A DNA stretch of 28,651 nucleotides from DASZYF01 sp035545535. GTDB taxonomy: Bacteria; Actinomycetota; Actinomycetes; Mycobacteriales; CAJCIY01. Within the stretch, counting starts at the first letter, position 1. Each line of letters begins with the position of its first letter. This document shows positions 6,970-13,998 of this stretch, one piece after another. The notes under the pieces were generated by a model. That model did not search any database. It saw nothing but the letters and a program-made list of their open reading frames with translations, and was not told where the DNA came from. A program made the position numbers and the translations under genes. The stretch lies in assembly GCA_035545535.1 (NCBI GenBank), contig DASZYF010000109.1:1-28651 (forward strand), read 5' to 3'.

Positions 6970-7362
6970 TCAGGTGATGTCGGAGTCGCTCGTGTAGCTC
7001 GACTCCGGCCCCGATGACGCCGCCGGCGCCGACCCGTTCGGCTGCGGCGCGCGCACGGTGCCGTCGCGGCGCGGCGGCTCGCCGGCCCCGCCGTGGGTGT
7101 CGTCGTCGAGGTCGTCGGCGAACACGGGGTCAATGATGTGCTTCTGCAGCAGTGCCCTGGGGTGCAGGTCCTGCGGGCGGAGGTCGGCGAACTCCGGGCC
7201 CATCTCCTCGCGCAGGTCGCGGGTGGCGTCGTCAGCCATGCGCCGCAGCTTGCGCAGCAGCTGGGCCGCCTCGCGCACCAGGCCCGGCAGCCGGTCCGGA
7301 CCGACGAGGATCACCGCGATCAGCATGAGGACCGCGAGCTTCTCGATCGAGAGGCCCAGCAC
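6970..7362 (-). CDS. tatB: Sec-independent protein translocase TatB
   Basis: 130 aa. A single N-terminal membrane helix (about residues 4-20, SIEKLAVLMLIAVILVGPDRLP) with the conserved Gly-Pro hinge is followed by an amphipathic helix (LPGLVREAAQLLRKLRRMADDATRDLREEMGPEF) and a disordered acidic/Pro-rich tail. TatB is part of the twin-arginine translocase receptor complex in the cytoplasmic membrane. It is called TatB rather than TatA because of its length and the position next to htrA and sigE, an order also known in mycobacteria. Start is GTG at 7362 behind a TAGGAT element. It lies 45 nt downstream of htrA and may be served by both promoters. Confidence 0.92.
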   Translation of the reverse strand: MLGLSIEKLAVLMLIAVILVGPDRLPGLVREAAQLLRKLRRMADDATRDLREEMGPEFADLRPQDLHPRALLQKHIIDPVFADDLDDDTHGGAGEPPRRDGTVRAPQPNGSAPAASSGPESSYTSDSDIT

Positions 7363-7375
7363 GGGTCACATCCTA
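7363..7375 (-). promoter_or_regulatory. Leaderless-type -10 element before tatB
   Basis: On the minus strand TAGGAT (7375-7370) is followed by 7 nt and the GTG at 7362. This gives tatB its own promoter inside the sigE-anti-sigma-htrA-tatB run. Confidence 0.5.
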
Positions 7376-7407
7376 GGTTTCGGGCGCGCCGTTCCGGCGG
7401 CGCTCGG

Positions 7408-8748
7408 TCAGCCGTTGCTCTTGGGACGTTCGCTCAAGGTGACCTCCGCGGTTTGGGTCTGCCCGTTGCGCACATAGGTGACGGTGACCGTCTGCCCGAC
7501 CTTGTCACGCCGGATCGCGGTGATGAGGTCCTGGTAGCCGCGGATGGTCGTGCCGTCGACCTTGGTGATGACGTCGCCGACCTTCAGCCCGGCCTTGTCC
7601 GCCGGCGAGCCCTGCGTCACGCCGTTGACCTTCGGCCCGCCGCACGGGTCCTGCTGGTCCGCGATCCTGGCGCCCTCGGGCGCGCTGCTGTCGTCGGTCG
7701 AGACGCCGAGGAACGCGTGGCTCGCCTCGCCGTCCCGGATGATCTGCTGCGCCACCGGGGCGGCGACGTCGATCGGGATGGCGAAGCCGACACCGATGCT
7801 GCCGCCCTCGTCACCGCTGAGGCTTCCGCCGGTGGTCGCGATGGCCGAGTTGATGCCGACCACGGTGCCGCTGCTGTCCACCAGCGCGCCGCCCGAGTTG
7901 CCGGGGTTGATCGCCGCGTCGGTCTGGATGGCTCCCGCGTAGGCGGTCTGCGTGGAGGTGTCGGAGCAGCTCGAGCCACCGACGGTGAAGAAGCGCTGCG
8001 TCGCGCTGACGATGCCCTCGGTCACGGTGCCGTCGAGGCCGAGCGGCGCGCCGATCGCGACGACGGTGTCGCCGATGTGCAGCGAGTCGCTGTGCCCGAG
8101 CGTCGCCGGCTTGAGCGCCGCGGTGGGGCTCACCTTGATCACGGCGAGGTCGTCGAGCGTGTCCGGCTTGCCGACGACGGTCGCGGTGAGCGCATCGGCC
8201 GACGTGCCGCCGTTCGGGATGACCTTCAGCGACGCGGAGCCGGCGGGCGCGTCGACGAAGTCGGCGACGACGTGGTCGTTGGTGAGGATGTAGCCGTCGG
8301 CGCTGATGACGACGCCCGAGCCGGTGCCCTCGGCGGTGTCCGTCTTCTCCTGGATCGTCACGACGCTCGGCAGCACCTGCGCGGCGATCGCGGCGACACC
8401 CGTCAGCGGCCCGGCGCTGGCCGACGCCTGCGGGATCTCGATCTTCGGGTTCGCCACCGTGCCGACGCTCGCGCTGCCCTTGTCACCGTCGTCCTTGTGG
8501 TCGGCGATGGCGACGACGCCGCCGCCGAGGACCGCGCCGAGGAGGCCGGCGATGAGACCGATGACGGTGACGGACCGGGGCGTGCCGGTGCGGTGCACCG
8601 GCGGGTGCCCACCGCCCGTGGTGAGCACCTCGGTGGCGCGCGGGCCCGCTCCCTCGGGCACCGGTGGGGCGTCGGCCGCGGGCGGTTCCGTCCACCACGG
8701 CGCGGGCGGCTGCTGCGGCTCTCCGTAGGGCGGGGGCTCGGCGGTCAC
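7408..8748 (-). CDS. htrA: HtrA/DegP-like membrane-anchored serine protease with PDZ domain
   Basis: About 446 aa. A Pro-rich cytoplasmic N-terminus (1-56), one membrane helix (about 58-82), then an extracytoplasmic trypsin-like domain with catalytic triad H159 (TNDHVV), D200 (TLDDLAVIK) and S285 (NPGNSGGA). A C-terminal PDZ domain follows (about 355-440, including VTQGSPADKAGLKVGDVITKVDG). It degrades or refolds misfolded exported proteins. Two cysteines outside the core (in GGSSCSD, residue 261, and in QQDPCGGPK) could form a disulfide. GTG at 8748 is chosen because GAGG lies 8 nt upstream; the frame stays open further upstream but overlaps the anti-sigma gene. It lies in the sigE operon, which supports a role in envelope stress. 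Confidence 0.93.
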   Translation of the reverse strand: MTAEPPPYGEPQQPPAPWWTEPPAADAPPVPEGAGPRATEVLTTGGGHPPVHRTGTPRSVTVIGLIAGLLGAVLGGGVVAIADHKDDGDKGSASVGTVANPKIEIPQASASAGPLTGVAAIAAQVLPSVVTIQEKTDTAEGTGSGVVISADGYILTNDHVVADFVDAPAGSASLKVIPNGGTSADALTATVVGKPDTLDDLAVIKVSPTAALKPATLGHSDSLHIGDTVVAIGAPLGLDGTVTEGIVSATQRFFTVGGSSCSDTSTQTAYAGAIQTDAAINPGNSGGALVDSSGTVVGINSAIATTGGSLSGDEGGSIGVGFAIPIDVAAPVAQQIIRDGEASHAFLGVSTDDSSAPEGARIADQQDPCGGPKVNGVTQGSPADKAGLKVGDVITKVDGTTIRGYQDLITAIRRDKVGQTVTVTYVRNGQTQTAEVTLSERPKSNG

Positions 8749-8794
8749 CTGTCGATCCTCACCGGTCGCGCGGACCGGGTCCAGCGCAGGGCGG

Positions 8795-9379
8795 TCAGCG
8801 CGCGAACGGCGACGGGTCCGTCGCCGGGAGCGACGCCCGGGTGCGCGGCAGGGGCGCAGCGGTGGGCGGCGCGGAGTACGAGGTGAGCATCGGATCGACG
8901 ACCCGGCCCCCGCCTCCGCCGACGGGACCGGCACCGCGCAGCGCCATGCCGATGGCGAGACCGCCCGCGAGCAGCCCGACGCCGGCGATGCCGGCGACCA
9001 GGGGCCGCTTCACCGAGCGCGCCGGGGCTGCGTGGGCCGACGCACCGACGAAGGAGTGCGCGGGGAACAGGCCGCCGAACGTCGGCGCAGTCGACACCGG
9101 CGGCGGCGTCACGGTGACGGCCGGCCGCATCTCGAGCAGCCGGCTCATGAGGTCGGCGGGGGTGGACGGGGTGCTCAGCTCGGCGAGGTGCGCCTTGAGG
9201 CGCCGCTGCTCCTCCACCTCGGCCCGGCACGACGGGCACACGGAGACGTGGCCGAGCGCGCGGTCGCGGGCCCAGCCGGACAGCCGGCCGTCGACCAGCG
9301 CGGTCGTGGCCGCGCCCAGGTGCGGGCCGGGCTCCGTGGAGCGGAGGGCGAGGCTCGATCGGGGTCGGGGGTTGCTCAC
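8795..9379 (-). CDS. rseA: Zinc-binding anti-sigma factor (RseA-like) with membrane helix
   Basis: About 194 aa. The N-terminal zinc-binding anti-sigma domain shows H20, H44, C48 and C51 (the H-x3-C-x2-C core is HVSVCPSC). A Pro-rich linker follows, then a probable single membrane helix (about 126-147, LVAGIAGVGLLAGGLAIGMAL) and a short Gly/Pro-rich outer tail. It should bind and hold the ECF sigma factor at the membrane until stress. Its GTG overlaps the sigE stop as GTGA, so translation is coupled at a fixed ratio. Downstream htrA on the same strand suggests one operon. The symbol follows its position and zinc motif; similarity outside the motif was not tested. Confidence 0.85.
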   Translation of the reverse strand: MSNPRPRSSLALRSTEPGPHLGAATTALVDGRLSGWARDRALGHVSVCPSCRAEVEEQRRLKAHLAELSTPSTPADLMSRLLEMRPAVTVTPPPVSTAPTFGGLFPAHSFVGASAHAAPARSVKRPLVAGIAGVGLLAGGLAIGMALRGAGPVGGGGGRVVDPMLTSYSAPPTAAPLPRTRASLPATDPSPFAR

Positions 9380-10050
9380 GCAGCCCCCGCGGGGACGGGC
9401 CGGACGCGCGGGCGCGCCGACGGGCCGGACGGGACCGTCGCCGGGCGCGGCGCGCGGTGCGCGAGCGCCTCGCGCAGCTGCGAGCGGCCGCGGTGGATGC
9501 GGCTGCGGACGGTGCCGAGCTTGATGCCGAGCGTGGCGGCGATCTCCTCGTAGGAGAGCTGCTCGAGGTCGCAGAGGACCACGGCGGCGCGGAACTCCGG
9601 GGCGAGCGCCATCAGGGCCGTCTCGATGTCGCCCTCGAGGCCGGCGTCGGCGACGGCCTGCTCCGGCGAGGGCCCGCGGGAGACGACCCGCTCGGCGTCC
9701 TCGGGCAGCGCCTCGAACCGGATGCGCTGGGCGCGGCGGACCCGGTCCAGGAAGAGGTTGGTGGTGATGCGGTGGAGCCAGCCCTCGAAGGTGCCCGGGG
9801 TGTAGTCCGACAGCGAGCGGAACACCCGCACGAACACGTCCTGGGTGAGGTCCTCGGCGTCGTGCCGGTTGCCGGTGAGGCGGTAGGCGAGCCGGTACAC
9901 GCGGGCGCTGTGGGTGCGCACGACCTCGTCCCAGGTCGGCGGCACCCAGGGCTCGATCTGGCCCGCTCGCAGGCTCGCGGCGCCGGCCCCCGCCTGCTCC
10001 GCCATGCCCGCTCCCGCCGCCGTGCCCGCCGCTTCCGTGTCCGTGCTCAT
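9376..10050 (-). CDS. sigE: ECF RNA polymerase sigma factor SigE
   Basis: 224 aa. A 38-residue Ala/Gly-rich N-terminal extension is followed by sigma region 2 (about 39-110: THSARVYRLAYRLTGNRHDAEDLTQDVFVRVF, then GTFEGWLHRITTNLFLDRVRR) and sigma region 4 (about 145-200: LEQLSYEEIAATLGIKLGTVRSRIHRGRSQLREAL). The neighbourhood (divergent O-methyltransferase; downstream anti-sigma, htrA, tatB) is that of mycobacterial SigE, the envelope-stress sigma factor. ATG at 10050 has no clear Shine-Dalgarno. A four-codon ORF (10061-10047) ends in an ATGA overlap with it. An ECF-type promoter resembling the SigE/SigH class lies just upstream, suggesting autoregulation. Confidence 0.94.
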   Translation of the reverse strand: MSTDTEAAGTAAGAGMAEQAGAGAASLRAGQIEPWVPPTWDEVVRTHSARVYRLAYRLTGNRHDAEDLTQDVFVRVFRSLSDYTPGTFEGWLHRITTNLFLDRVRRAQRIRFEALPEDAERVVSRGPSPEQAVADAGLEGDIETALMALAPEFRAAVVLCDLEQLSYEEIAATLGIKLGTVRSRIHRGRSQLREALAHRAPRPATVPSGPSARPRVRPVPAGAA

Positions 10051-10061
10051 GCACTGACCAT
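10047..10061 (-). other. Four-codon minicistron overlapping the sigE start
   Basis: ATG GTC AGT GCA TGA at 10061-10047 ends in TGA sharing ATGA with the sigE start. If the first G of the upstream GGAACC is taken as position -35, +1 falls on the A of this ATG. A leaderless minicistron feeding ribosomes to a sigE that lacks a Shine-Dalgarno is possible but unproven. Confidence 0.3.
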
Positions 10062-10070
10062 CGCTTCGAC

Positions 10071-10096
10071 AACGCCCCGCGGTTCAGTCCGGTTCC
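10071..10096 (-). promoter_or_regulatory. ECF-type promoter of sigE
   Basis: On the minus strand GGAACC (10096-10091) is separated by 16 nt from CGTT (10074-10071). This matches the GGAAC-N18-GTT geometry of the SigR/SigH/SigE class of actinobacterial ECF sigma factors. It lies directly before sigE, so positive autoregulation is the simplest reading. Confidence 0.6.
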
Positions 10097-10099
10097 CGT

Positions 10100-10130
10100 C
10101 CCACAGGAAGGTCACAGCGCCACCTGTGGG
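10100..10130. repeat. 8-bp inverted repeat in the sigE/O-methyltransferase intergenic region
   Basis: CCCACAGG (10100-10107) and CCTGTGGG (10123-10130) are perfect inverted repeats around 15 nt. They sit just upstream of the ECF -35 of sigE, where an activator or repressor could act on either divergent gene. Confidence 0.5.
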
Positions 10131-10131
10131 C

Positions 10132-10159
10132 CCCACGGGTGACGCCTGTGATCCGTGGG
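10132..10159. repeat. 7-bp inverted repeat next to the previous dyad
   Basis: CCCACGG (10132-10138) and CCGTGGG (10153-10159) are perfect inverted repeats around 14 nt. They begin 2 nt after the first dyad and resemble it in sequence and spacing. Together they look like tandem binding sites in the divergent promoter region. Confidence 0.45.
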
Positions 10160-10175
10160 ATGGCGGGCACATCTC

Positions 10176-10188
10176 TAGGGTGATCTCC
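10176..10188 (+). promoter_or_regulatory. Leaderless-type -10 element before the O-methyltransferase
   Basis: TAGGGT (10176-10181), 7 nt, then GTG at 10189. A direct repeat ATCTC flanks the hexamer. Confidence 0.6.
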
Positions 10189-10842
10189 GTGACTCCGCTG
10201 CCGACCGACCCGCTCGGGTGGGCCGAGGGCTGGCTGCCCGAGGACGACGCGCTGCGCGCGGCCCGGGCCCGGGCCGCCGAGCTCGGCGTCCAGACGGTCG
10301 ACCCGCTCACCGGCGCAGCCCTGCGGTTCCTCGCCGGGGTCACCAACGCCAAGGCGGTCGCCGAGGTCGGCACCGGCACCGGCATCTCCGGGCTGTGGCT
10401 GCTGCGCGGCATGGCCGAGGACGGCATCCTCACCTCGATCGACGCCGAGTCCGAGCACCAGCGGCTCGCCCGCGAGGTCTTCAGCGAGGCCGGCGTGCCC
10501 GCCGCCCGGGCCCGGCTCATCGTCGGTCGGGCGCTCGAGGTCCTCCCCCGCCTGGCCGACGGTGCCTACGACCTCGTGCACGCCGACGCCGACCCGGCCG
10601 ACGTGCCCGACCTGCTGCCCGAGATGGTCCGCACCGTGCGGGTGGGCGGGGTCGTCGCCTTCTCGCACGCGATGAACGGCGGACGGGTGGCCGACCCGGC
10701 CGCGCGCGACGCCGCGACGCTGGCGCTGCGGGAGGCGGGCCGCCTGGTGCGCGAGCGCGACGACCTGCTCGGCGTGCTGCTGCCCATCGGCGACGGCATC
10801 GTCGCCGCCGTCCGGCGCGCGCCCGCCGCCGCGTCCGAGTAG
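10189..10842 (+). CDS. O-methyltransferase (class I, SAM-dependent, family 3-like)
   Basis: About 217 aa. The SAM-binding motif I is VAEVGTGTGISGLWLL (near residue 62), followed by the acidic residue region ILTSIDAESEHQRLAREVF and YDLVHADADPADVPDLLPEM, as in the bacterial O-methyltransferase family that includes the gene beside mycobacterial sigE. The methyl acceptor is unknown. GTG at 10189 is chosen because it is the first start after the TAGGGT element; the frame stays open far upstream but runs antisense through sigE. Divergent from sigE across a 138-bp region with two dyads, it may share stress regulation. The stop lies 3 nt from the convergent PLP-enzyme gene. Confidence 0.88.
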   Translation: MTPLPTDPLGWAEGWLPEDDALRAARARAAELGVQTVDPLTGAALRFLAGVTNAKAVAEVGTGTGISGLWLLRGMAEDGILTSIDAESEHQRLAREVFSEAGVPAARARLIVGRALEVLPRLADGAYDLVHADADPADVPDLLPEMVRTVRVGGVVAFSHAMNGGRVADPAARDAATLALREAGRLVRERDDLLGVLLPIGDGIVAAVRRAPAAASE

Positions 10843-10845
10843 CCG

Positions 10846-11889
10846 CTACCAGCCGCGCAGGTCGACCTCGAGCCGGTCGAGGACCTTCGCGTCCGGCCCG
10901 TCGCCGTCGACGAGGAAGAGCGCCTCGTGCTGGCTCATCGTCGGATCGACGTGCGCCGGCACCACGCGCACCAGGTCGCCGACCGCGACCGGTGACGGCG
11001 CGCCCTGCTCGGGGACGTTGCCCATGGTCGTGTGCTCGTCGCTGACCAGCCAGACCGGGTGGCCCTCGACCGTCGGGTTGCCGTGGTCCATGCCGAGCGC
11101 CTTGAGGCCGACGTCGACGACCGCCCAGCCGCCCGGGTGGGTGGACACGACCGCGCCGAGCACGAACAGCGCCTGCCGGAACGGCAGCCCGAGCTTGGCG
11201 TAGTAGGTGTCCATCAGCAGGTAGGAGCCGGCCTGCACCTCGGTGGCCAGGCCGAGCGCCGCGTGCTCGCGGTAGGTGCCGGTGCCGCCCGCGGAGATGA
11301 GCTCGCCGCCGACGGCCTCGTGCGCGTCGCGCAGCCCCTGCATCGCGGCCCCGACGAGGGAGGCGCGCTCCCCCGCCTCCTCGACGATCATCAGGTGGCC
11401 CTCGTAGCCCATGACGCCACGGACCTCGAGGCCCTTCGCCCGCGCCAGCGCGGCCAGCTCACCGCAGACCTCGGGCGGTGCGCCGCAGCGCGGCAGCCCC
11501 ACGTTCACGTCGATGACGACCTCGCGCACACCGCCGGCGGCCGCGGCGAGGATCGTCTCGGGCGAGTCGACGGCGAGCGACACGCGCGCGCCCGCCTCGA
11601 CCAGCGCGCCGACGCGCTTCGCACCGGCGAGCAGGATCTCGTTGGAGAGCAGCACGTCCTGCGCGAGGCCGGCCCGGTGCAGGCCCTCGGCCTCGCGGAC
11701 GGTCTGCGCGGTGAAGCCCGGGTGCCCCGCCTCGCGCTGCAGGCGAGCGAGCCCGGTCGACTTGTGCGCCTTGACGTGCGGGCGGCAGGCGGCGCCCGGC
11801 AACGCCGCGGCCATCGTCGCGATGTTCGCCTCGAGAGCGGACTTCTCGACGATCAGGGCGGGCGTGGGCAGGTCGGCGACGGTCGTCAC
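10846..11889 (-). CDS. PLP-dependent D-threonine aldolase / D-serine dehydratase-like enzyme (alanine-racemase fold)
   Basis: About 347 aa. An N-terminal alanine racemase-type barrel begins at DLPTPALIVEKSALEANI; the probable PLP lysine is K40 in RPHVKAHKS. Further conserved elements are SNEIL, VDVNVGLPRCG, GYEGHLM, SAGGTGTY, EVQAGSYLLMD and a C-terminal metal motif PAHVDPT. The H-x-D metal pair is recalled as that of D-threonine aldolases, whereas D-serine dehydratases usually show H-x-C, so aldolase chemistry (D-threonine to glycine and acetaldehyde) is favoured but not certain. GTG at 11889 has GGGAGG 9 nt upstream. It is followed by no same-strand partner and ends tail to tail with the O-methyltransferase. 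Confidence 0.88.
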   Translation of the reverse strand: MTTVADLPTPALIVEKSALEANIATMAAALPGAACRPHVKAHKSTGLARLQREAGHPGFTAQTVREAEGLHRAGLAQDVLLSNEILLAGAKRVGALVEAGARVSLAVDSPETILAAAAGGVREVVIDVNVGLPRCGAPPEVCGELAALARAKGLEVRGVMGYEGHLMIVEEAGERASLVGAAMQGLRDAHEAVGGELISAGGTGTYREHAALGLATEVQAGSYLLMDTYYAKLGLPFRQALFVLGAVVSTHPGGWAVVDVGLKALGMDHGNPTVEGHPVWLVSDEHTTMGNVPEQGAPSPVAVGDLVRVVPAHVDPTMSQHEALFLVDGDGPDAKVLDRLEVDLRGW

Positions 11890-11932
11890 GTCGCCGATCC
11901 TCCCAGGGACAGGCGCTCGGTCAGCCGCGGGG

Positions 11933-12103
11933 TCAGCCGCCGGCGACCGCGGAGAGCTGCTTGCCCAGGTCGGATGCTTCCTCGGCGTTGAGCTCGACCA
12001 CCAGGCGGCCACCGCCCTCGAGCGGCACGCGCATGACGATGCCGCGGCCCTCCTTCGTGACCTCGAGCGGGCCGTCGCCCGTTCGCGGCTTCATGGCCGC
12101 CAT
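11933..12103 (-). CDS. DUF3117 small protein
   Basis: 56 aa. The whole protein fits the DUF3117 family, a short actinobacterial protein of unknown function: MAAMKPRTGDGPLEVTKEGR, then GIVMRVPLEGGGRLVVELN and a C-terminal helix EEASDLGKQLSAV. The ATG at 12103 has a perfect AGGAGG 6 nt upstream, one of the strongest ribosome sites in the window, suggesting high expression. A second in-frame ATG at 12094 is further from it. It lies 43 nt upstream of the PLP enzyme on the same strand. Confidence 0.92.
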   Translation of the reverse strand: MAAMKPRTGDGPLEVTKEGRGIVMRVPLEGGGRLVVELNAEEASDLGKQLSAVAGG

Positions 12104-12155
12104 GCCGTGCCTCCTAGGGGTCACCGAAGGTGGTTCCGATCCCGGTACCGATCTG

Positions 12156-12169
12156 GGGACAAGTGTCCC
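12156..12169. repeat. 14-bp dyad upstream of DUF3117
   Basis: GGGACA-AG-TGTCCC has perfect 6-bp arms around 2 nt. It lies in the 116-bp gap between the SRPBCC and DUF3117 genes, close to an 8-bp palindrome CGGTACCG (about 12143-12150). It is a possible operator; no U-tract is present for a terminator. No clear -10 for DUF3117 was identified. Confidence 0.4.
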
Positions 12170-12219
12170 ATGCCGCGCCGCATGGCCGTCCGGTGATCCA
12201 CCGGGTCCGCGTGAGCGGG

Positions 12220-12669
12220 TCAGTGCGCGCGGGTGGGGACCCAGGCGGCGAAGCGGCGCAGGGAGCGGGCAAGCCCCGCCCGGAACAGGGGGCGGACGAG
12301 GGGCCAGCCGGCCCGCCCGAGTGCTCCGAGCGGCAGGTCGAGGTCCTCGGACCAGGTGAACCGGGAGCGGTCGGGCCCGAGCGGGTCCACGCGGAACTCC
12401 CCCGTGCCGCGCACGACCCGTCCGGTGTGGAGCACCGCGCAGGCCCGGGGCGGGTCCCAGGCGGTGATGGTCATGGTGTCGACGAAGCCCGCCCGGCCGA
12501 GGCCGGTGCGGGCCGCGATGGTGGACCCGACGCCGGCGCCGTCGCCGCCGGTCACGGTGACCGTGGTGCCGAGGATCCACTCGGCCTGGCCGGCCCAGTC
12601 GGTGATGGCGGCCCAGGTGCGCTCGGCCGGGGCGTCGACGTCGACCGAGAGCGAGAGGTGCTCCGGCAC
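12220..12669 (-). CDS. SRPBCC-superfamily protein (START/polyketide-cyclase fold)
   Basis: 149 aa. The N-terminus EHLSLSVDVDAPAERTWAAITDWAGQAEW is the typical opening strand and helix of polyketide_cyc2/SRPBCC proteins, followed by alternating strands (GSTIAARTGLGRAGFVDTMTITAWDPP, then GTGEFRVDPLGPDRSRFTW) and a long C-terminal helix (LVRPLFRAGLARSLRRFAAW). Members bind hydrophobic ligands; none can be named. GTG at 12669 lies 5 nt after the stop of the DivIVA-like gene, so the two are likely coupled. Confidence 0.85.
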   Translation of the reverse strand: MPEHLSLSVDVDAPAERTWAAITDWAGQAEWILGTTVTVTGGDGAGVGSTIAARTGLGRAGFVDTMTITAWDPPRACAVLHTGRVVRGTGEFRVDPLGPDRSRFTWSEDLDLPLGALGRAGWPLVRPLFRAGLARSLRRFAAWVPTRAH

Positions 12670-12674
12670 CGGCG

Positions 12675-13073
12675 TCAGGCCTCGGTGGGGGGCGGCGGGG
12701 TGCCGAACCCGGGAGCCGGCTCGGCCGGGTCCCAGGCCGGGGCCGGCGCGGCGACCGCGACATCGCGGTCGCGGTCGAGGTCGGCCAGGTCGCCACCCAG
12801 GTGCCGGATCAACGCGTCGCGCCGCGCGAGCTGATCAGCGACCCGGTCGACGAACGCGTCCACCTCCGCCATGCGGTAGCCGCGGGCGGCCAGGCCGAAC
12901 CGCAGGCGGGGCAGGTCGTCGGCGGTGATCGTGCCGTCGGGCAGGCCGTCGTCACCGGCGTCGACGGTGGGGTCGGGAGCGGTGCCCGCCCGGCCGACGA
13001 TCACGGCCGCGAGGCCGGCGAGGACGGCACCGGCGAGGACGACCTCGCCGAGCAGCGCGTAGGGAACAGACAT
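12675..13073 (-). CDS. DivIVA-domain-containing membrane-anchored protein
   Basis: About 132 aa from ATG at 13073; an ATG at 13082 (MPAMSVPY) is equally possible. An N-terminal membrane helix (about 4-24, ALLGEVVLAGAVLAGLAAVIV) precedes a short acidic linker and a DivIVA-type motif (LPRLRFGLAARGYRMAEVDAFVDRVADQLARRDALI), then a Pro/Ala-rich tail. The LRGYRMxEVDxFLD-like element is the domain hallmark. DivIVA proteins sense curved membrane and organise polar growth or division; the short size suggests an accessory rather than a scaffold, which is inference. It is divergent from folP2 and in tandem with the SRPBCC gene. Confidence 0.8.
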   Translation of the reverse strand: MSVPYALLGEVVLAGAVLAGLAAVIVGRAGTAPDPTVDAGDDGLPDGTITADDLPRLRFGLAARGYRMAEVDAFVDRVADQLARRDALIRHLGGDLADLDRDRDVAVAAPAPAWDPAEPAPGFGTPPPPTEA

Positions 13074-13104
13074 CGCAGGCATCGTTGCATGCGAGGCTGC
13101 GCAG

Positions 13105-13995
13105 GTGCCGGACGCCCCACCGCGTGACCAGGACGTGCTGCGCCTCGGGCGCCGCTCGTTCGCGCCGGACGAGCTCCTCGTGATGGCGATCGTGAACCGC
13201 ACGCCGGACTCGTTCTACGACAAGGGCGCCACGTGGGCGGAGGGGGCGGCGCACGAGGCGGTCGACCGCGCGGTGGACGAGGGGGCGGCGATCGTCGACA
13301 TCGGCGGGGTGAAGGCCGGGCCCGGCGACGAGGTCGACCCCGCCGAGGAGGTGCGCCGCACCGCGACGTTCGTCGCCGCCGTCCGCGCCCGTCACCCGGA
13401 CGTGGTGATCAGCGTCGACACCTGGCGGGCCGAGGTCGGCCGCGTCGTCGCCGGCGAGGGCGCCGACCTGCTCAACGACACGTGGGGCGGCTGGGACCCC
13501 GGGCTCGCGGAGGTCGCGGCGGAGCACGACCTCGCGATCGTGTGCGCGCACGCGGGCCGGCTGCCACCGCGCACGCGGCCGCACCGCATCACCTACGACG
13601 ACGTGATGGCCGACGTGCTCGACGTGGTGACCGGCCTGGCCGAGCGCGCGGTGTCGCTCGGCGTCGCGCGCGACCGCATCCTGATCGACCCGGCGCACGA
13701 CTTCGGCAAGAACAGCCGGCACTCGCTCGAGCTCACCCGCCGGCTGCCCGAGATGGTGGAGACCGGCTGGCCGGTGCTCCTCGCGGCATCACGCAAGGAC
13801 TTCGTCGGCGAGGTGCTCGACCTGCCGCCCGACGACCGCCTCGAGGGCACGCTCGCCGTGACCGCGCTGTCGGCCTGGTTCGGCGCGCGCGTCTTCCGGG
13901 CCCACGACGTGCGCGCGACGCGACGCGCGCTCGACACGGTGTCCGCGGTCCGGGGCGACCGCGACCTCAAGGTCGCCCGCCGGGGGTTGGCCTGA
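13105..13995 (+). CDS. folP2: Dihydropteroate synthase homologue (FolP2 type)
   Basis: 296 aa, TIM-barrel pterin-binding protein. Motifs: VMAIVNRTPDSFYDKGATW (first pterin-site loop; the FolP2-like wording NRTPDSFYDKG), IVDIGGVKAGPGDEV (phosphate-loop region), ISVDTW, DLLNDTWGG, ILIDPAHDFGKNSRHSLEL and LLAASRKDFVGEVL. Standard synthase joins p-aminobenzoate to the pterin diphosphate in folate synthesis. The FolP2 subgroup of mycobacteria is reported to lack clear synthase activity, so the true reaction is uncertain. GTG at 13105 has GAGG 8 nt upstream. Tail to tail with the Rsm22-type gene (3 nt between stops). Confidence 0.85.
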   Translation: MPDAPPRDQDVLRLGRRSFAPDELLVMAIVNRTPDSFYDKGATWAEGAAHEAVDRAVDEGAAIVDIGGVKAGPGDEVDPAEEVRRTATFVAAVRARHPDVVISVDTWRAEVGRVVAGEGADLLNDTWGGWDPGLAEVAAEHDLAIVCAHAGRLPPRTRPHRITYDDVMADVLDVVTGLAERAVSLGVARDRILIDPAHDFGKNSRHSLELTRRLPEMVETGWPVLLAASRKDFVGEVLDLPPDDRLEGTLAVTALSAWFGARVFRAHDVRATRRALDTVSAVRGDRDLKVARRGLA

Positions 13996-13998
13996 GCG

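Noticed and set aside
6955..6975. GC-rich repeat GGCCGC between mrp and tatB as a terminator hairpin
   Set aside because: The GGCCGC copies are direct, not inverted, so no stem forms.
7093..8886. A 597-codon open frame antisense to htrA and tatB
   Set aside because: Composition rich in Arg/Asp/Val/Gly repeats with no motif; the opposite strand encodes well-conserved HtrA and TatB.
13061..13085. GGGAAC ... CGTT pair before folP2, looking like an ECF promoter
   Set aside because: The spacing is about 2 nt shorter than in the sigE promoter and the known class, so it is more likely chance in a GC-rich region.
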